DNA of 64,000 nucleotides from Candidatus Heimdallarchaeota archaeon (GTDB lineage Archaea > Asgardarchaeota > Heimdallarchaeia > Heimdallarchaeales > Heimdallarchaeaceae), in contig DAOVER010000006.1 in the NCBI GenBank assembly GCA_030668875.1, positions 37,286-101,285 on the forward strand, given 5' to 3'. The notes beneath the pieces were generated by a model. That model worked only from the letters and a program-made list of their open reading frames with translations. It ran no database searches and had not been told where the DNA came from. Shown one piece after another: positions 32,825-43,664 of the stretch. How positions within the stretch are numbered: the stretch's first letter is position 1; each line of letters starts with the position of its first letter. Both the position numbers and the translations under genes were made by a program.

Positions 32825-33166
32825 TTATTTTCGTTCAATAGCGATTTCGATGTGTACATCCTCAGGAACATGAATCCTCATAAGAAGTCTCATACTCTTT
32901 TCTTCTGCGTCCATATCGATAATTCTCTTATGTAATTTCATTTCTAAATGATCATAAGTTGCAGTTCCATTGCCACAAGGAGATTTTCTAACTGGAAGAA
33001 CAATGCGTTTTGATGGAATTGGTATGGGTCCTCTAATACGTACTCCTGTTCTTTCAGCAATTTTTTGAATTTGATTACAGATTTTTTGCAAAGACTGGGG
33101 ATCATTTCCTATCAATTTTATTCTTGCACGTTGAGCCATTGCTACACCTTTTTGTAAAAGCAACAA
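32825..33166 (-). CDS. rps10: 30S ribosomal protein S10
   Basis: ARIKLIGNDPQSLQKICNQIQKIAERTGVRIRGPIPIPSKRIVLPVRKSPCGNGTATYDHLEMKLHKRIIDM. Confidence 0.97.
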   Translation of the reverse strand: MLLLQKGVAMAQRARIKLIGNDPQSLQKICNQIQKIAERTGVRIRGPIPIPSKRIVLPVRKSPCGNGTATYDHLEMKLHKRIIDMDAEEKSMRLLMRIHVPEDVHIEIAIERK

Positions 33167-33240
33167 GTTTGTTTTAAGAAGATTTCGTTTTAAGTTTTGT
33201 AATAATATATAAACAACAAAAAAAATTGTAAAGAGTTATT

Positions 33241-33630
33241 TTATGCAGTTCGATGTTCTAAGTTAGTTTCCAACCGCTTTACTCTTTCCTCAAGTATTTG
33301 TAATCTTTCCATTATACTGACTATTGTTTCTTCAAGTGCTGACACTTCTGTTTGTTTATCCCTTGAAGCAGTAGCTACCACTTCTTTTAGTAGTATGGAA
33401 GCTTGTTCAGTTATATTTTTAGTTATTTGATCGAGCATAAACTCGTTTAAGTATAGATTAACTTCTGAGACTACTGTTTTGATATTGTCAAATATCCCTC
33501 TTTCAGAAACATCCTTTACAAGTGTTTCAGCTTCTATTAATCCATCTAATTTAATCTGTATCATCCATTGACCTTTAATGTTCATTAACGCTATGGAATA
33601 TCTAGTTCCTGGAATCTTTGTTTCATACAT
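33241..33630 (-). CDS. Hypothetical protein with C-terminal coiled coil
   Basis: EETIVSIMERLQILEERVKRLETNLEHR. Confidence 0.5.
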   Translation of the reverse strand: MYETKIPGTRYSIALMNIKGQWMIQIKLDGLIEAETLVKDVSERGIFDNIKTVVSEVNLYLNEFMLDQITKNITEQASILLKEVVATASRDKQTEVSALEETIVSIMERLQILEERVKRLETNLEHRTA

Positions 33631-33800
33631 GTCATTACACCATTTTTTGCCACTTAAACTAAATTGTATCCAGCATATTAGTCAAAGTTCTACTGCTTAT
33701 TAATACTATAACTTTTAAATTTAAAACATTAACGGATTTACGTCTTTGGTTAAAATTGTCTCTGAGGGCAAATCTTTAAACCGTTGTATATTATAGCAGT

Positions 33801-35804
33801 ATGCCCATGAGCAAATACGTAGAGACTGTTTCTTCTTCCATGCAGGATAAGGCAAAGATACGTAATGTAAGTATTGTCAGTCATGTTGATCACGGCAAAA
33901 CAACCTTGTCGGATCATCTTTTACAAGCAGGTGGGTTGATTTCACAAACAATGGCGGGGACTGCGAGAGCACTTGATTACCTTGATGAAGAGCAAAAACG
34001 AGGGATAACTATCAAGACGGCTAATATATCTTTAGTATACAAATATAACAATATCTCACATTTAATTAACTTAGTAGATACACCAGGTCATGTTGACTTT
34101 TCAGGAATGGTTTCACAAGCTTTGCGTTTAGTGGATGGTGCAATTATAGTAGTAGATGCCGTTGAGCAAATTATGGCTCAAACTGAATCAGTAATTAGGC
34201 AAGCAATGGGTGAATGTCTACGCCCGATACTATTCATAAATAAGATTGATCGGTTAATAAACGAACTCAAACTACCCAAAAGGGAGATAGAAGCTAGAAT
34301 TAACAACATAATTCAAATGGTTAATGAATTAATAACTCAATACACCCACTCTCAATTTAGAGAGAAGTGGAAGGTAAAATTTGATAATGGAACCGTAATA
34401 ATTGGGTCAGCATTAAATGGTTGGGCAATATCAGCATATTCCAAGAATGCTCCATCGTTTGATGAAATAATTAAACTACACTTGGAAAATAGTTCTAATG
34501 AACTGAAAATAAATTTTCCTATAACGAAATCAATTTTATCCTCCATCATAGATAACGTTCCTAATCCTAAAGAAGCCCAAAAAGACCGCTATAGGCATAT
34601 AACACAGTTCAGTGACCAGAAATCTGAAAAGGCACTAATAGAATGTGATGATAATGGTCCGACAATTTCATGTCTAGGGAAACTATTATACGAAGATAAT
34701 AGAGGTTTAATCTCTGTTGTTAGAATCTTCTCAGGAACAATAAAATCAGGTAGTGTTCTCTTGAATAGAAGGACAGGAGAATCTTCTAGAGTTCAACAAG
34801 TCTGTATCTATAAAGGTCAGTCTCTTGTAAAACTAGATTCGGTTGGAGCAGGTAATATTGCTGTTCTTATTGGGATGAAAAATGTCCAAATAGGAGATAC
34901 TATTATTGATAAGATAGATAAATTCCCAAATATTCTGTTTAATCAGATATCCTACCTTCAAGAATCGGTTATTTCTAGACGAGTGGAACCAGAGAAGGTA
35001 TCTGACATACCTAAATTGCAAAAGTTGCTTGATATATTGTCACTGATTAAACCAAATTTTCGTCATTCAACTGATGAAAATACAGGAGAGATGAAGATAT
35101 TTGGTATTGGAGAACTTCAACTTGAAATTATAATTGGTGAAATCGAAAAAAGTAGTATTAGGGTATATGTTTCAAATCCTGAAGTAACTCTTGTTGAGCA
35201 AATTGAAAAAGCAGTAATATTGACAAAGCAAGATCAACTTGGTCTATTACAAATCACTATTGAATGCAAACCAACAACTGACAGTGAAAAAGAATGCATA
35301 TATTCAGATTATAGGGATAATTGTCTAGTAGTTGAGGATAAAATTTGTGGGGAGGAATTATATGATTTACTAAAACCAGGTTTTCGGAACGCGATTCTTA
35401 AAGGACCTTTAAGAGGTTATTTGGTTAGAAAACTAACTTTGATTGTCAAGGAAATCAAAGAACTCAAACCAAATTCTATCAGATATGAAATAATGATACC
35501 CTTAGTAAGAAATGCTATTCATGAAGCTATTATTGAAGGTAATGTAGGTATTTACGAACCAATTTATTCCTTTTCAATCAATACACCTCTTCAGTATATG
35601 GGTTCTATCTTAGCTGTAGTTCAAAGATTTAACTGTGATATTTCTGATACAGAGCATTACGTTTCACGAACAATAATTAGTGGAGAAATAAGTGTAGAAT
35701 CATCACTTCAAATAGCAACTGAATTAAGAGGAGCTTCTGAAGGTTACGCTTTTTGGCAATTTGAATTTCAAGGATATAAGAAGAAAAAATCAAATAATAA
35801 GTAA
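33801..35804 (+). CDS. EF-2 paralog, divergent domain IV
   Basis: HVDHGKTTLSDHLL, LVDTPGHVDFSGMV, INKIDRL; C-terminal EF-G/EF-2-like fold but no HRGGGQ diphthamide loop. Confidence 0.88.
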   Translation: MPMSKYVETVSSSMQDKAKIRNVSIVSHVDHGKTTLSDHLLQAGGLISQTMAGTARALDYLDEEQKRGITIKTANISLVYKYNNISHLINLVDTPGHVDFSGMVSQALRLVDGAIIVVDAVEQIMAQTESVIRQAMGECLRPILFINKIDRLINELKLPKREIEARINNIIQMVNELITQYTHSQFREKWKVKFDNGTVIIGSALNGWAISAYSKNAPSFDEIIKLHLENSSNELKINFPITKSILSSIIDNVPNPKEAQKDRYRHITQFSDQKSEKALIECDDNGPTISCLGKLLYEDNRGLISVVRIFSGTIKSGSVLLNRRTGESSRVQQVCIYKGQSLVKLDSVGAGNIAVLIGMKNVQIGDTIIDKIDKFPNILFNQISYLQESVISRRVEPEKVSDIPKLQKLLDILSLIKPNFRHSTDENTGEMKIFGIGELQLEIIIGEIEKSSIRVYVSNPEVTLVEQIEKAVILTKQDQLGLLQITIECKPTTDSEKECIYSDYRDNCLVVEDKICGEELYDLLKPGFRNAILKGPLRGYLVRKLTLIVKEIKELKPNSIRYEIMIPLVRNAIHEAIIEGNVGIYEPIYSFSINTPLQYMGSILAVVQRFNCDISDTEHYVSRTIISGEISVESSLQIATELRGASEGYAFWQFEFQGYKKKKSNNK

Positions 35805-36047
35805 TTTTATATTTCTTACTTAAATTTAGTTAGAAAGCTCAACATTTAGAAATATTGAAATAAGCGCAAAATATAAATTACCAATATAATACGTTGAAAA
35901 TACGTAAAAAATCAATTGAAAAGTGTTTTTTTGGGATAGATTAATCACAAGATAATATGGGTGGCTCAGAACTCAAGATCCTCAACATCAAATTCAGTAA
36001 AGGGCTAGACTCGTCATTGCCAAATAAAAATAATATATCTTGCTTTT

Positions 36048-37361
36048 TTATTTTCCCATTTCAGCAATAATTCTTTCAGAAATACTTGAGCATTGTTCAA
36101 TTATTCTTTCTTTGTTCAATGTTTTATGCTTTCTATTCTCATAAACCATCTTACCATTGACGATAAGATCTGTAACATCTGAACTAGATGAGGAATATAT
36201 TATATTGGATAAGACATTATTTTGAGGCCAAGAGTGACTCCTTTCAAGAGAGAGAATGGTGAGATCGGCTACTGATTTATCAGAAATACCATTTGAGTTG
36301 ACACCTAGAGCCTTCATGCCGTTAACTGTACCTAATTGAAGTGCTTGTGAATTTTCTAGTACTTTAGGATCATTAAATTTGTATTTTTGAAGCATTGCCG
36401 CAGTAGATATTTCTTCAAGCATTCCAAGATCATTATTAGAGGCATTGCCATCTGTACCTACAGCTACATTAATCCCTAAATCAAGATAGGTGTGAATTGG
36501 TGCAATCCCACTAGTCATCTTAAGATTAGATTGTGGGTTATGTAAAACAGTAAAATCTGTTTCTTTCATAATCTTCCAATCTTTGTTTGAAGTATCTACA
36601 CAATGAGCAGCCAAGATTTTACTTTCTGTTAAACCAAGTTTATGTACATATTCAATGGGTGACATACCAAAGTTGTCTAGAGCCTCTTCTACTTCTCTTT
36701 TTGTTTCATTAAGATGAATATGGATAGGTAGAGAATTCTTGAGAGCTAAATCCTTTACTCTGTGTATATATTCCTCTGGAACCGTATATGGCGCATGTGG
36801 CCCTATACCAAAATTAACTAGTTTATTTTTATTCGAAAATTTATTGTTGAGTAGATTAGAAACATGTTTCCAAGTATTTTCAATACTGCCTGATTCCGGT
36901 GTATTATCAAAAACTGAGGGGCAAATTAATGCCCTTATTTTGGCTTCTTTCGTTGCTTTTTCGATAGATTCTGCGTAAAAGTACTGATCTATGAAACCTG
37001 AAGCTCCCGATTCAATCAATTCAAGACAACCCAAGAGAGTACCATAGTATGCATCCTCGGGAGTCATTTGATGTTCAAAAGGCCAAATATAATCATTTAA
37101 CCAAGTCAGTAATTTTTCATTATCGCAAATTCCCCTTAACAGTGTTTCAGGAATGTGAGTATGTGAATTTACTAAGGAAGGAATTACAATGTGATTTTTG
37201 CGTTCTAGTTTATCATGACCAGACACTAACTTCTTCACATCCTCTGCTTTTCCAACTGCAACTATCTCATTATTTTCAATAAGAATGCCACCGTGTTTTA
37301 TTACTTTATTACAGGTGGAACCCGATACAATAAACTTAGAATCAATAAATAGCTCACTCAT
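36048..37361 (-). CDS. Amidohydrolase (MTA/SAH deaminase-like)
   Basis: PSLVNSHTHIPETLLRG, GIGPHAPYTV, IHLNETKREVE, AAHCVDT, VAVGTDGNASNNDLGM. Confidence 0.9.
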   Translation of the reverse strand: MSELFIDSKFIVSGSTCNKVIKHGGILIENNEIVAVGKAEDVKKLVSGHDKLERKNHIVIPSLVNSHTHIPETLLRGICDNEKLLTWLNDYIWPFEHQMTPEDAYYGTLLGCLELIESGASGFIDQYFYAESIEKATKEAKIRALICPSVFDNTPESGSIENTWKHVSNLLNNKFSNKNKLVNFGIGPHAPYTVPEEYIHRVKDLALKNSLPIHIHLNETKREVEEALDNFGMSPIEYVHKLGLTESKILAAHCVDTSNKDWKIMKETDFTVLHNPQSNLKMTSGIAPIHTYLDLGINVAVGTDGNASNNDLGMLEEISTAAMLQKYKFNDPKVLENSQALQLGTVNGMKALGVNSNGISDKSVADLTILSLERSHSWPQNNVLSNIIYSSSSSDVTDLIVNGKMVYENRKHKTLNKERIIEQCSSISERIIAEMGK

Positions 37362-37431
37362 TAGAACTCAGTTTGATTCTAAAAACTAAAAAGAAAAGTC
37401 TTTCCCTTCCCTGGAATAATAAATAGATAGT

Positions 37432-38655
37432 TTATAATTCGTCTACCTCAAAGATTTTTGACAATCTAAAGTCACTATCTAGTACATCCCTTACCTGCTT
37501 GGATGAAACAGTTAGATGTATTCTTTTAGAGCGACCATAACGTCCTTTACTAATAACTTGAGCTGTAACAATCCCTAGCATATCTAATTCATTAATTAAA
37601 TCTCCAACTCTTCTTGCTGTTAATTGATCTAATCTGACTAGCTTACAGATTTTATTATAAATCTCATAAACATCTCCTGTGGTAATCTCATCATTTTTTC
37701 CTTCACCAAGATAGATTGCCTGTAAAACTGCTTTTGTTTGAATTGGTAAAGATGTTAAAACCTCAATAACTGTGTTTCTTTCTATCACTTGCTGAGCTTT
37801 GCGTACATAGATTTCAGTAATCTTTTCTTCACCATTACGCTCAACAAGTTCTGCTGCTACACGTAATAAGTCAAGAGATCTTCGTGCATCTCCGTGCTGC
37901 TGGGCGCCTATGGCTGAACATAGATTAATTACGCCAAAGTCAAGAACATCTTTGTGAAATGCGACTTTGGCTCTTTGTGTAAGAATATCTCGTAACTGTT
38001 CTGCGGTATAGGGGGAAAAAACAATTTCTTCTTCGCTCAAACTACTTCTGATTCTTGGATCTAATGTTTCCTTGAAGTTTACATCATTGGTGATGCCTAT
38101 AATACTAATTTTTGAAAAATCTAAATCACTATTCATACGTGTTAAAATGTACAATGATTCAGTACTCTTTTTATAGAGCATATCAACTTCATCAAGAACA
38201 GTAACATGTAGTGTACTAAGTTCGTCTAAAGCAGCCTTAAATTTCTGATAGATAACATCAAAGTGCAGACCTGTAAAAGGAACATCTATTCCAACATCTT
38301 CACATAACTGGGTCAAGACACGATATTTTGTGTCTACATGTTGGCAATTCATATAGCTGTACTTAAAAGATAAATTCCTTGAATCTGCTGTTGTTTTTAA
38401 TTTTGATAAGACTTGTTTAGTTACGGCGGTCTTCCCTGTTCCTGTTGTACCATAAATAAATATGTTAGAAGGTGTTCCACCTCTTAGAGAGGGGGCAAGA
38501 ATCTTTGCTAACTCTTCAAACTTTTCATCTCTATGAGGAAGAATATCAGGAACATAATGAGGACTCAGAACCTCTCTATTGGCAAATACATTTGCATCAG
38601 CATCCAGATATCTATCAAAAATATCATCTATACTATTTGATGGTTTTTCATCCAA
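37432..38655 (-). CDS. cdc6: Orc1/Cdc6 replication initiator
   Basis: IFIYGTTGTGKTAVTKQVL, VLDEVDML, GITNDVNFKETLDPRIRSSL, C-terminal winged helix. Confidence 0.95.
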   Translation of the reverse strand: MDEKPSNSIDDIFDRYLDADANVFANREVLSPHYVPDILPHRDEKFEELAKILAPSLRGGTPSNIFIYGTTGTGKTAVTKQVLSKLKTTADSRNLSFKYSYMNCQHVDTKYRVLTQLCEDVGIDVPFTGLHFDVIYQKFKAALDELSTLHVTVLDEVDMLYKKSTESLYILTRMNSDLDFSKISIIGITNDVNFKETLDPRIRSSLSEEEIVFSPYTAEQLRDILTQRAKVAFHKDVLDFGVINLCSAIGAQQHGDARRSLDLLRVAAELVERNGEEKITEIYVRKAQQVIERNTVIEVLTSLPIQTKAVLQAIYLGEGKNDEITTGDVYEIYNKICKLVRLDQLTARRVGDLINELDMLGIVTAQVISKGRYGRSKRIHLTVSSKQVRDVLDSDFRLSKIFEVDEL

Positions 38656-38778
38656 TATTTTTCATCTCTCAGCTCGTTGCTACTATGATTTTCAGAGGGT
38701 TGTTTAACTTTGTCGATAAATGACGTCTATAATGAACGTAAGTACACTGAATTAAAGTATGAGAAATCTAGTGTAAAG

Positions 38779-39093
38779 TCATGTTAGTTTAAACAAAACC
38801 TTAGGTCTACCCCTTGTAGATCTGGGTACAGATTCTTTCTTGACGACACCTTTGTTTATGAGTTTAGCCAGGTTATCATATAGAGTAGATCTAGGTATGT
38901 GTGTCATGGAGACAATTTGTCCTCTGGTAAGAGGGCCATTATCTGCAATAAGACCAATAAGAAGATTTTCTAATTCGATTTCATAATCAGTCTCATCAGA
39001 GTAAACATATACTCTTCTACTACTTACCACAACACCCTGAATCTGTGATTTCTTACTAATTTTCTTTGTTAATAGGTTCTTACTATGGGCCAT
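38779..39093 (-). CDS. Winged-helix transcriptional regulator (TrmB/MarR-like)
   Basis: LLIGLIADNGPLTRGQIVSMTHIPRSTLYDNLAKLINKGVVKKESVPRSTRGRPKVLFKL. Confidence 0.75.
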   Translation of the reverse strand: MAHSKNLLTKKISKKSQIQGVVVSSRRVYVYSDETDYEIELENLLIGLIADNGPLTRGQIVSMTHIPRSTLYDNLAKLINKGVVKKESVPRSTRGRPKVLFKLT

Positions 39094-39224
39094 GTTATCA
39101 CTCTTTGATTTTTTTCTACAATGTTAGAGGATTAATGTCGAATAAATAATTCAATATAATCTGCAGAATATCGGAGTAATATCTAAGACTTTTTGTGAGT
39201 AGGATTATATATATCTGACTGAAG

Positions 39225-39572
39225 ATGGCAGTTAATAAAATAAGTAATCTTAGAATTGATATATTAAATGCTATTAATGAAATTGATAATCGTCTAGAGA
39301 TACTAGGAAGAAATGATACAATATTCGGTTTTGTTAGCTCAAAATACATCAAATGCGGAAAAGAAAATTGTAAGTGTGAACGAGGAGGGCAATATCTGCA
39401 TGGACCTTACTATTATCTGCGAATGGAACCTGAATACAAGTATAGTAAATATTTAGGTAAGAAAATACCATCAGCAATAGCAGAAGGTATTGATGTGGGA
39501 AAAAGAATCAAAAACTTAATTGTAAAAAAGAAGAAGCTATCAAAAGCTCTTGAAAACCTTGAAAAACTTTGA
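39225..39572 (+). CDS. Small protein with CGKENCKC motif (DUF6788-like)
   Basis: GFVSSKYIKCGKENCKCERGGQYLHGPYYYLRMEPEYKYSKYLGKKIP. Confidence 0.55.
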   Translation: MAVNKISNLRIDILNAINEIDNRLEILGRNDTIFGFVSSKYIKCGKENCKCERGGQYLHGPYYYLRMEPEYKYSKYLGKKIPSAIAEGIDVGKRIKNLIVKKKKLSKALENLEKL

Positions 39573-40047
39573 TTTTTTTAATTTTAGTTTTTTTCAGCAC
39601 CGATAAATTGTGTAAAATGTAATACGTAATAAATACATCATACACAATGGACACACTACTTCACTTAACATATAAATTCATTTAGAGAGCGTCTAATTTG
39701 TATATTTGCATGGCACAATTCATTTGTGAATGGATGTGGGGATTCCGTTCACCCGTTTTTGAAAAGCTTGTGAACAGAAGATATCATCCGGCAAAAAAAG
39801 TGATATGTTAATCCATATGTTCAGCACAAAAAAAATTATTGTGAACAAAGGATCACTACCCCTTCATTTCCACTGGAAACTCGGTATGTGAACAAAGAAT
39901 CTTACTGTTCACAATGTGTGAAGCGCCCTAAACGGTAAATCGTTAGACAATCAGCCTCATATATTACATTTCCATTGGAGACATTCACAAACGAGGAAAA
40001 AAAATCGGAAAGAAGAAATCAATTTTGAAGAAGAAAAGGAGGTTTGG

Positions 40048-40116
40048 TTAGTTTGGAAACCAACCAGGTGGGAGAATATCTCCATCTCCTTCGTCAGGAT
40101 CGTATAGTTTTAACAT
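40048..40116 (-). CDS. Micropeptide P1 (22 aa), orphan: MLKLYDPDEGDGDILPPGWFPN
   Basis: Same motif as five other ORFs in the window; conserved leader with TGAC (GTCA on coding strand) 72 nt upstream. Confidence 0.75.
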   Translation of the reverse strand: MLKLYDPDEGDGDILPPGWFPN

Positions 40117-40216
40117 TTTACGTCATCTCGGAAAGGTTACCATATTAATAGAAGAAAGCTATAAAATATCAAAAGGAAAAAAGATGACAAAAAAAGAGGT
40201 GGCTATTTATCCTGGT

Positions 40217-41800
40217 TTATAGTGTTAGTGAGCGAATATCTTTTTGTTGCATGTCTAAATAGTCTAACAATTTATTCTCCAATCTGCTGAAACCATAATT
40301 CCTGCATTTTTTGATGGCCATGTATTGGAGAGCAGGTCCTAGAGGATCACCATTCTTGAAAGCACCAACCTGGATAAAAGCTTCCATGAAAACACGCAAT
40401 TCGAGAACTTCTATTTTATGGGTTTGATTTTCATATTTCCTTAACAATGGAGAGATTTCTGCAAAACGATTGATTTTGTAATATTCCTGTGCTGCAAGTA
40501 AATCTGCGAAAGCTTTCTCAACATAAGTCATTCTTTCCTCTACAGGTCTTCTTTTGAGTGTGTTTATTCTCTGAAGAACTTGTTCATCATCACTTCCCTG
40601 CCATATTAGGAAGTCTAGAATGTGTTCTACTCTTTTAGTGCTAGGATTATTTAACTTCTTTATATCTTGTAATTTTGATTTAGTCAAATTGGTATTAAGC
40701 AAAAACTCACTTAACATAATGGTATTACTATGATAAGTACCTACATTACTAATAATAGTCTGAATTAGGTCTTGAAATTTTTCTATATTGAAGTCATATA
40801 ATCTTGATTGAATGTAAAATTTAGTTAGAGTGAAATCATGGACTATCTGATTTTTATTGAAAGAGTCAAGATTCTTTACAGCTATTTCCTCTTCTAACAA
40901 CTCCTCGACCTTCTTCATTTGTTCCAGAGCCAATTCTAATCTTCCTTGTAAAGCATAGGTTGTAGTAATATGAGAAAGAGACATTAAATAGTATCCTGAA
41001 TAGATACTATCCTTATATATAGTTTTCAAAATTCTTTCTGCTTCTAACAAGTGTTTCTCAGTTTCACCAAGATTAAAAGATAACTTATGACTTACGCCAA
41101 TAAAATAATGCACAACAGATTGTATCTCTTCGGGCATGTTAAGAAGAAGGTTGTAATTACTTAGAATGTCTTTAACAAGAGCTAATGATTTCTCTTTGTT
41201 TTGTGTTTGTTGATATATGACTATTAAAATGCACAAAGTTTTTGCAAAACTTTGGAAATAACCATTTAAATAAAAGAAGTTTCCACACTCTTCTAATATA
41301 ACTGAACTTTTGAAATCTCTTGTTTCCAGCCATTGTTCAACAGCGCAAGTGTATTTTATAAAGTGAAAGATAAATCTATCAGGTTAATCTACTTCTTCTA
41401 GTAATTCTAAAGCTTTGACAATTTCATATTTTCCCCTTTCTTTTTTTCCTTTTAGTTTAGCTATATACCAAGCAAAAGAATGAGAAAAAGCTAAACCTTC
41501 CTTATAATTAATTTTATTTGCCAAAGTTTGCATTTCATGAAGTAGTTGGATTGATTTTTCCAATTTATCAGCTTGTTGAACAAATTGTAAAATTAAAAGT
41601 CCATCCAAAATTACGCGAGATTTAAAATCTTCAATCTTAGTTGCTATAAGGATACAATCCTCAATCAATTTTATAACAATTTTATCTGATCTCTTGTTAG
41701 ATGCTAGAATCTTCAAGTGAGATATTAATGCTTCTAATTCTGCACTTGATTTTAAATGATTGATATGTTCCTGTAATTCACATATTTCCATATAACTCAT
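40217..41800 (-). pseudogene. TPR-A: TPR-like helical repeat protein (527 codons) interrupted by one in-frame TAA at 41384-41386
   Basis: Both ORF fragments (40217-41236, 41384-41800) and the segment between are in one frame: …LEEVD*PDRFIFHFIKYTCAVEQWLETRDFKSSVILEECGNFFYLNGYFQSFAKTLCILIVIYQQTQ…, colinear with TPR-B/C/D. Confidence 0.85.
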
Positions 41801-41921
41801 CTTTACTAATTTGTGGAAAGAACATTTCTACACATATATCTCCACTTTCGTATATAAACTAGGTAGATTCACTTTGATAGATATTGTGAAAAAAAATAAA
41901 GAAGGGAATAGATTTCTTGGA

Positions 41922-41990
41922 TTAAGGAAGCCACATAGGGGGTAATATATCTCCGTCTCCTTCGTCAGGATCATATGTTTGTTTTATCAT
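41922..41990 (-). CDS. Micropeptide P2 (22 aa): MIKQTYDPDEGDGDILPPMWLP
   Basis: 121 nt upstream of TPR-A, same strand; GAGTGAT upstream of ATG; conserved leader. Confidence 0.85.
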   Translation of the reverse strand: MIKQTYDPDEGDGDILPPMWLP

Positions 41991-42151
41991 TGTGTATCAC
42001 TCATTTAGTTATACTTAGAAATAGGAAGAAGATACTAAAACAATAAGGAAATTAAATGACACAAAAACAGTAGAATCATTTACTACTATTTAGTTCATTT
42101 CAAAATGGAGAGAAATTGTTTGTTTCAAGCGCCGAAACGATTGAATATACA

Positions 42152-42187
42152 ATCTTACCACATAAATATTTTTCTCTGTGGTAAGAT
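42152..42187. repeat. Inverted repeat IR1: ATCTTACCACA…TGTGGTAAGAT
   Basis: 11-bp perfect arms, 14-nt spacer. Confidence 0.85.
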
Positions 42188-42232
42188 ATTTCTTCTATAT
42201 CATTTTTCCACCTGATCCTTAATATCCTTTCA

Positions 42233-42274
42233 ATTATCTTACCACATTCTTTATTATTTGTGTGGTAAGATAAT
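42233..42274. repeat. Inverted repeat IR2: ATTATCTTACCACA…TGTGGTAAGATAAT
   Basis: 14-bp perfect arms, 14-nt spacer; same sequence family as IR1. Confidence 0.88.
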
Positions 42275-42300
42275 AATAAAAAAAAGTTTTTCGCTTGAAA

Positions 42301-42756
42301 TTATCTTAGCAGATCAGGGTGGATTTCCAATATCTTTAATTCACCATAGATTTCAAGAAGTTTGGTGGTTACGGAATACAATCGTTGAGAGACGTTACCT
42401 TTTCTATGTAACATGTTCTCGTCTGCTAATCTTGCAAGATAAGTACTGACTGTACTCATCTTTATTCCTTCTTTAAACACTATCTCATACAACTCACAGA
42501 CTTCATTAGAGGTAAACCAATCACTCTCAGGATAATGGTTCCTAATGATACTAGCAACTCTTTCAATAATTGAAGCTCCAAGGAGTTCGGTAATAGAGTT
42601 CATCTTAATTGGTTCGCGTTCTCCTTCAGTAGCAACGGCTTCTTTTCCAGTAACTAAAGCAAGTGTTGTCTTTAAACTCTCGGTGTCTCCTGAAGGTATC
42701 CTTATGATCGTCCCATCAGGCAGTTTAATTGTAATTTCTTTAGGCATTAGACTCAC
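42301..42756 (-). CDS. Winged-helix DNA-binding protein
   Basis: WFTSNEVCELYEIVFKEGIKMSTVSTYLARLADENMLHRKGNVSQRLYSVT is wHTH-like. Confidence 0.65.
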   Translation of the reverse strand: MSLMPKEITIKLPDGTIIRIPSGDTESLKTTLALVTGKEAVATEGEREPIKMNSITELLGASIIERVASIIRNHYPESDWFTSNEVCELYEIVFKEGIKMSTVSTYLARLADENMLHRKGNVSQRLYSVTTKLLEIYGELKILEIHPDLLR

Positions 42757-43132
42757 TTTGTTACTTGTTATGTTTACACAGTAATTTGTATTTAAAGGTA
42801 GATATCACGTTTGTCTAGGTATAGGCCAATAAAAACATACGTATTAACAAAAAATTGTTCCGACTAAAATTTAGACAGACCCCACCAGTTCCATTGGAGA
42901 GTATTATCTATATAAATAACTGTTTTCTGTATTAAATATAGAAAGACTTATATAATCATCATTTTTCTTTTATTAGGAGGCTATGTACAATTAAAATATA
43001 TTATACTTTTTTCCATAATATGTACAATAAATATCACTTCCACAAGAAACAATGGGGAGTCTGTATACTTGTCAGTTTTTATTTAACTATACAAATGTTT
43101 AAAATCTTTTAATGACCGGAAATCTCGATACT

Positions 43133-43411
43133 ATGGTTACTAGAGTACGTTTTTGTGCTAAGTGTGGACGTCCTGTCCAGGGTAAGGTTAATTATTGCGA
43201 AGACTGCACAGCTGATATTACAGCGGGTACCCAAGATAGATGCTCGATCTGTGGTAAAAGTAAACTTATGTCCCCATTGACATACAATGCTAGAATCAAG
43301 AAAGTCTATTGTAAAGAATGTCTTAATGTCTTTATTGCAGGTCTTAGAGCTAAGGAGATACCTCAAAGAGAAATTAATAAAATGTTAACCAAGGATTTTG
43401 TACCACTTTAA
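43133..43411 (+). CDS. Double zinc-ribbon protein
   Basis: FCAKCGRPVQGKVNYCEDC and CSICGKSKL…VYCKEC. Confidence 0.65.
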   Translation: MVTRVRFCAKCGRPVQGKVNYCEDCTADITAGTQDRCSICGKSKLMSPLTYNARIKKVYCKECLNVFIAGLRAKEIPQREINKMLTKDFVPL

Positions 43412-43664
43412 TGGTCATTAAAACCTCAGAATCTATCACTATTTAATTTCCTTTTCTATTCTTCTTTTCCCTTTACAATAAGAAACCAATAGATTAGATC
43501 AAATCACTTCAGTTGCTCTATGAAAAAAGATGATTAGATAAGAACGGTAAACCAAAAGAAGAAGAAATCAGGAAACTTGGAATTAATTAATTTAAAAGAA
43601 TATATAAATTAAAATAAACGTGAACACAATTAATTCTTCAGAACAGTAAATAGGAGTAAATAGG

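Noticed and set aside
42152-42274. CRISPR array
   Set aside because: Only two palindromic units of different length, no regular repeat-spacer pattern and no cas genes in the window.
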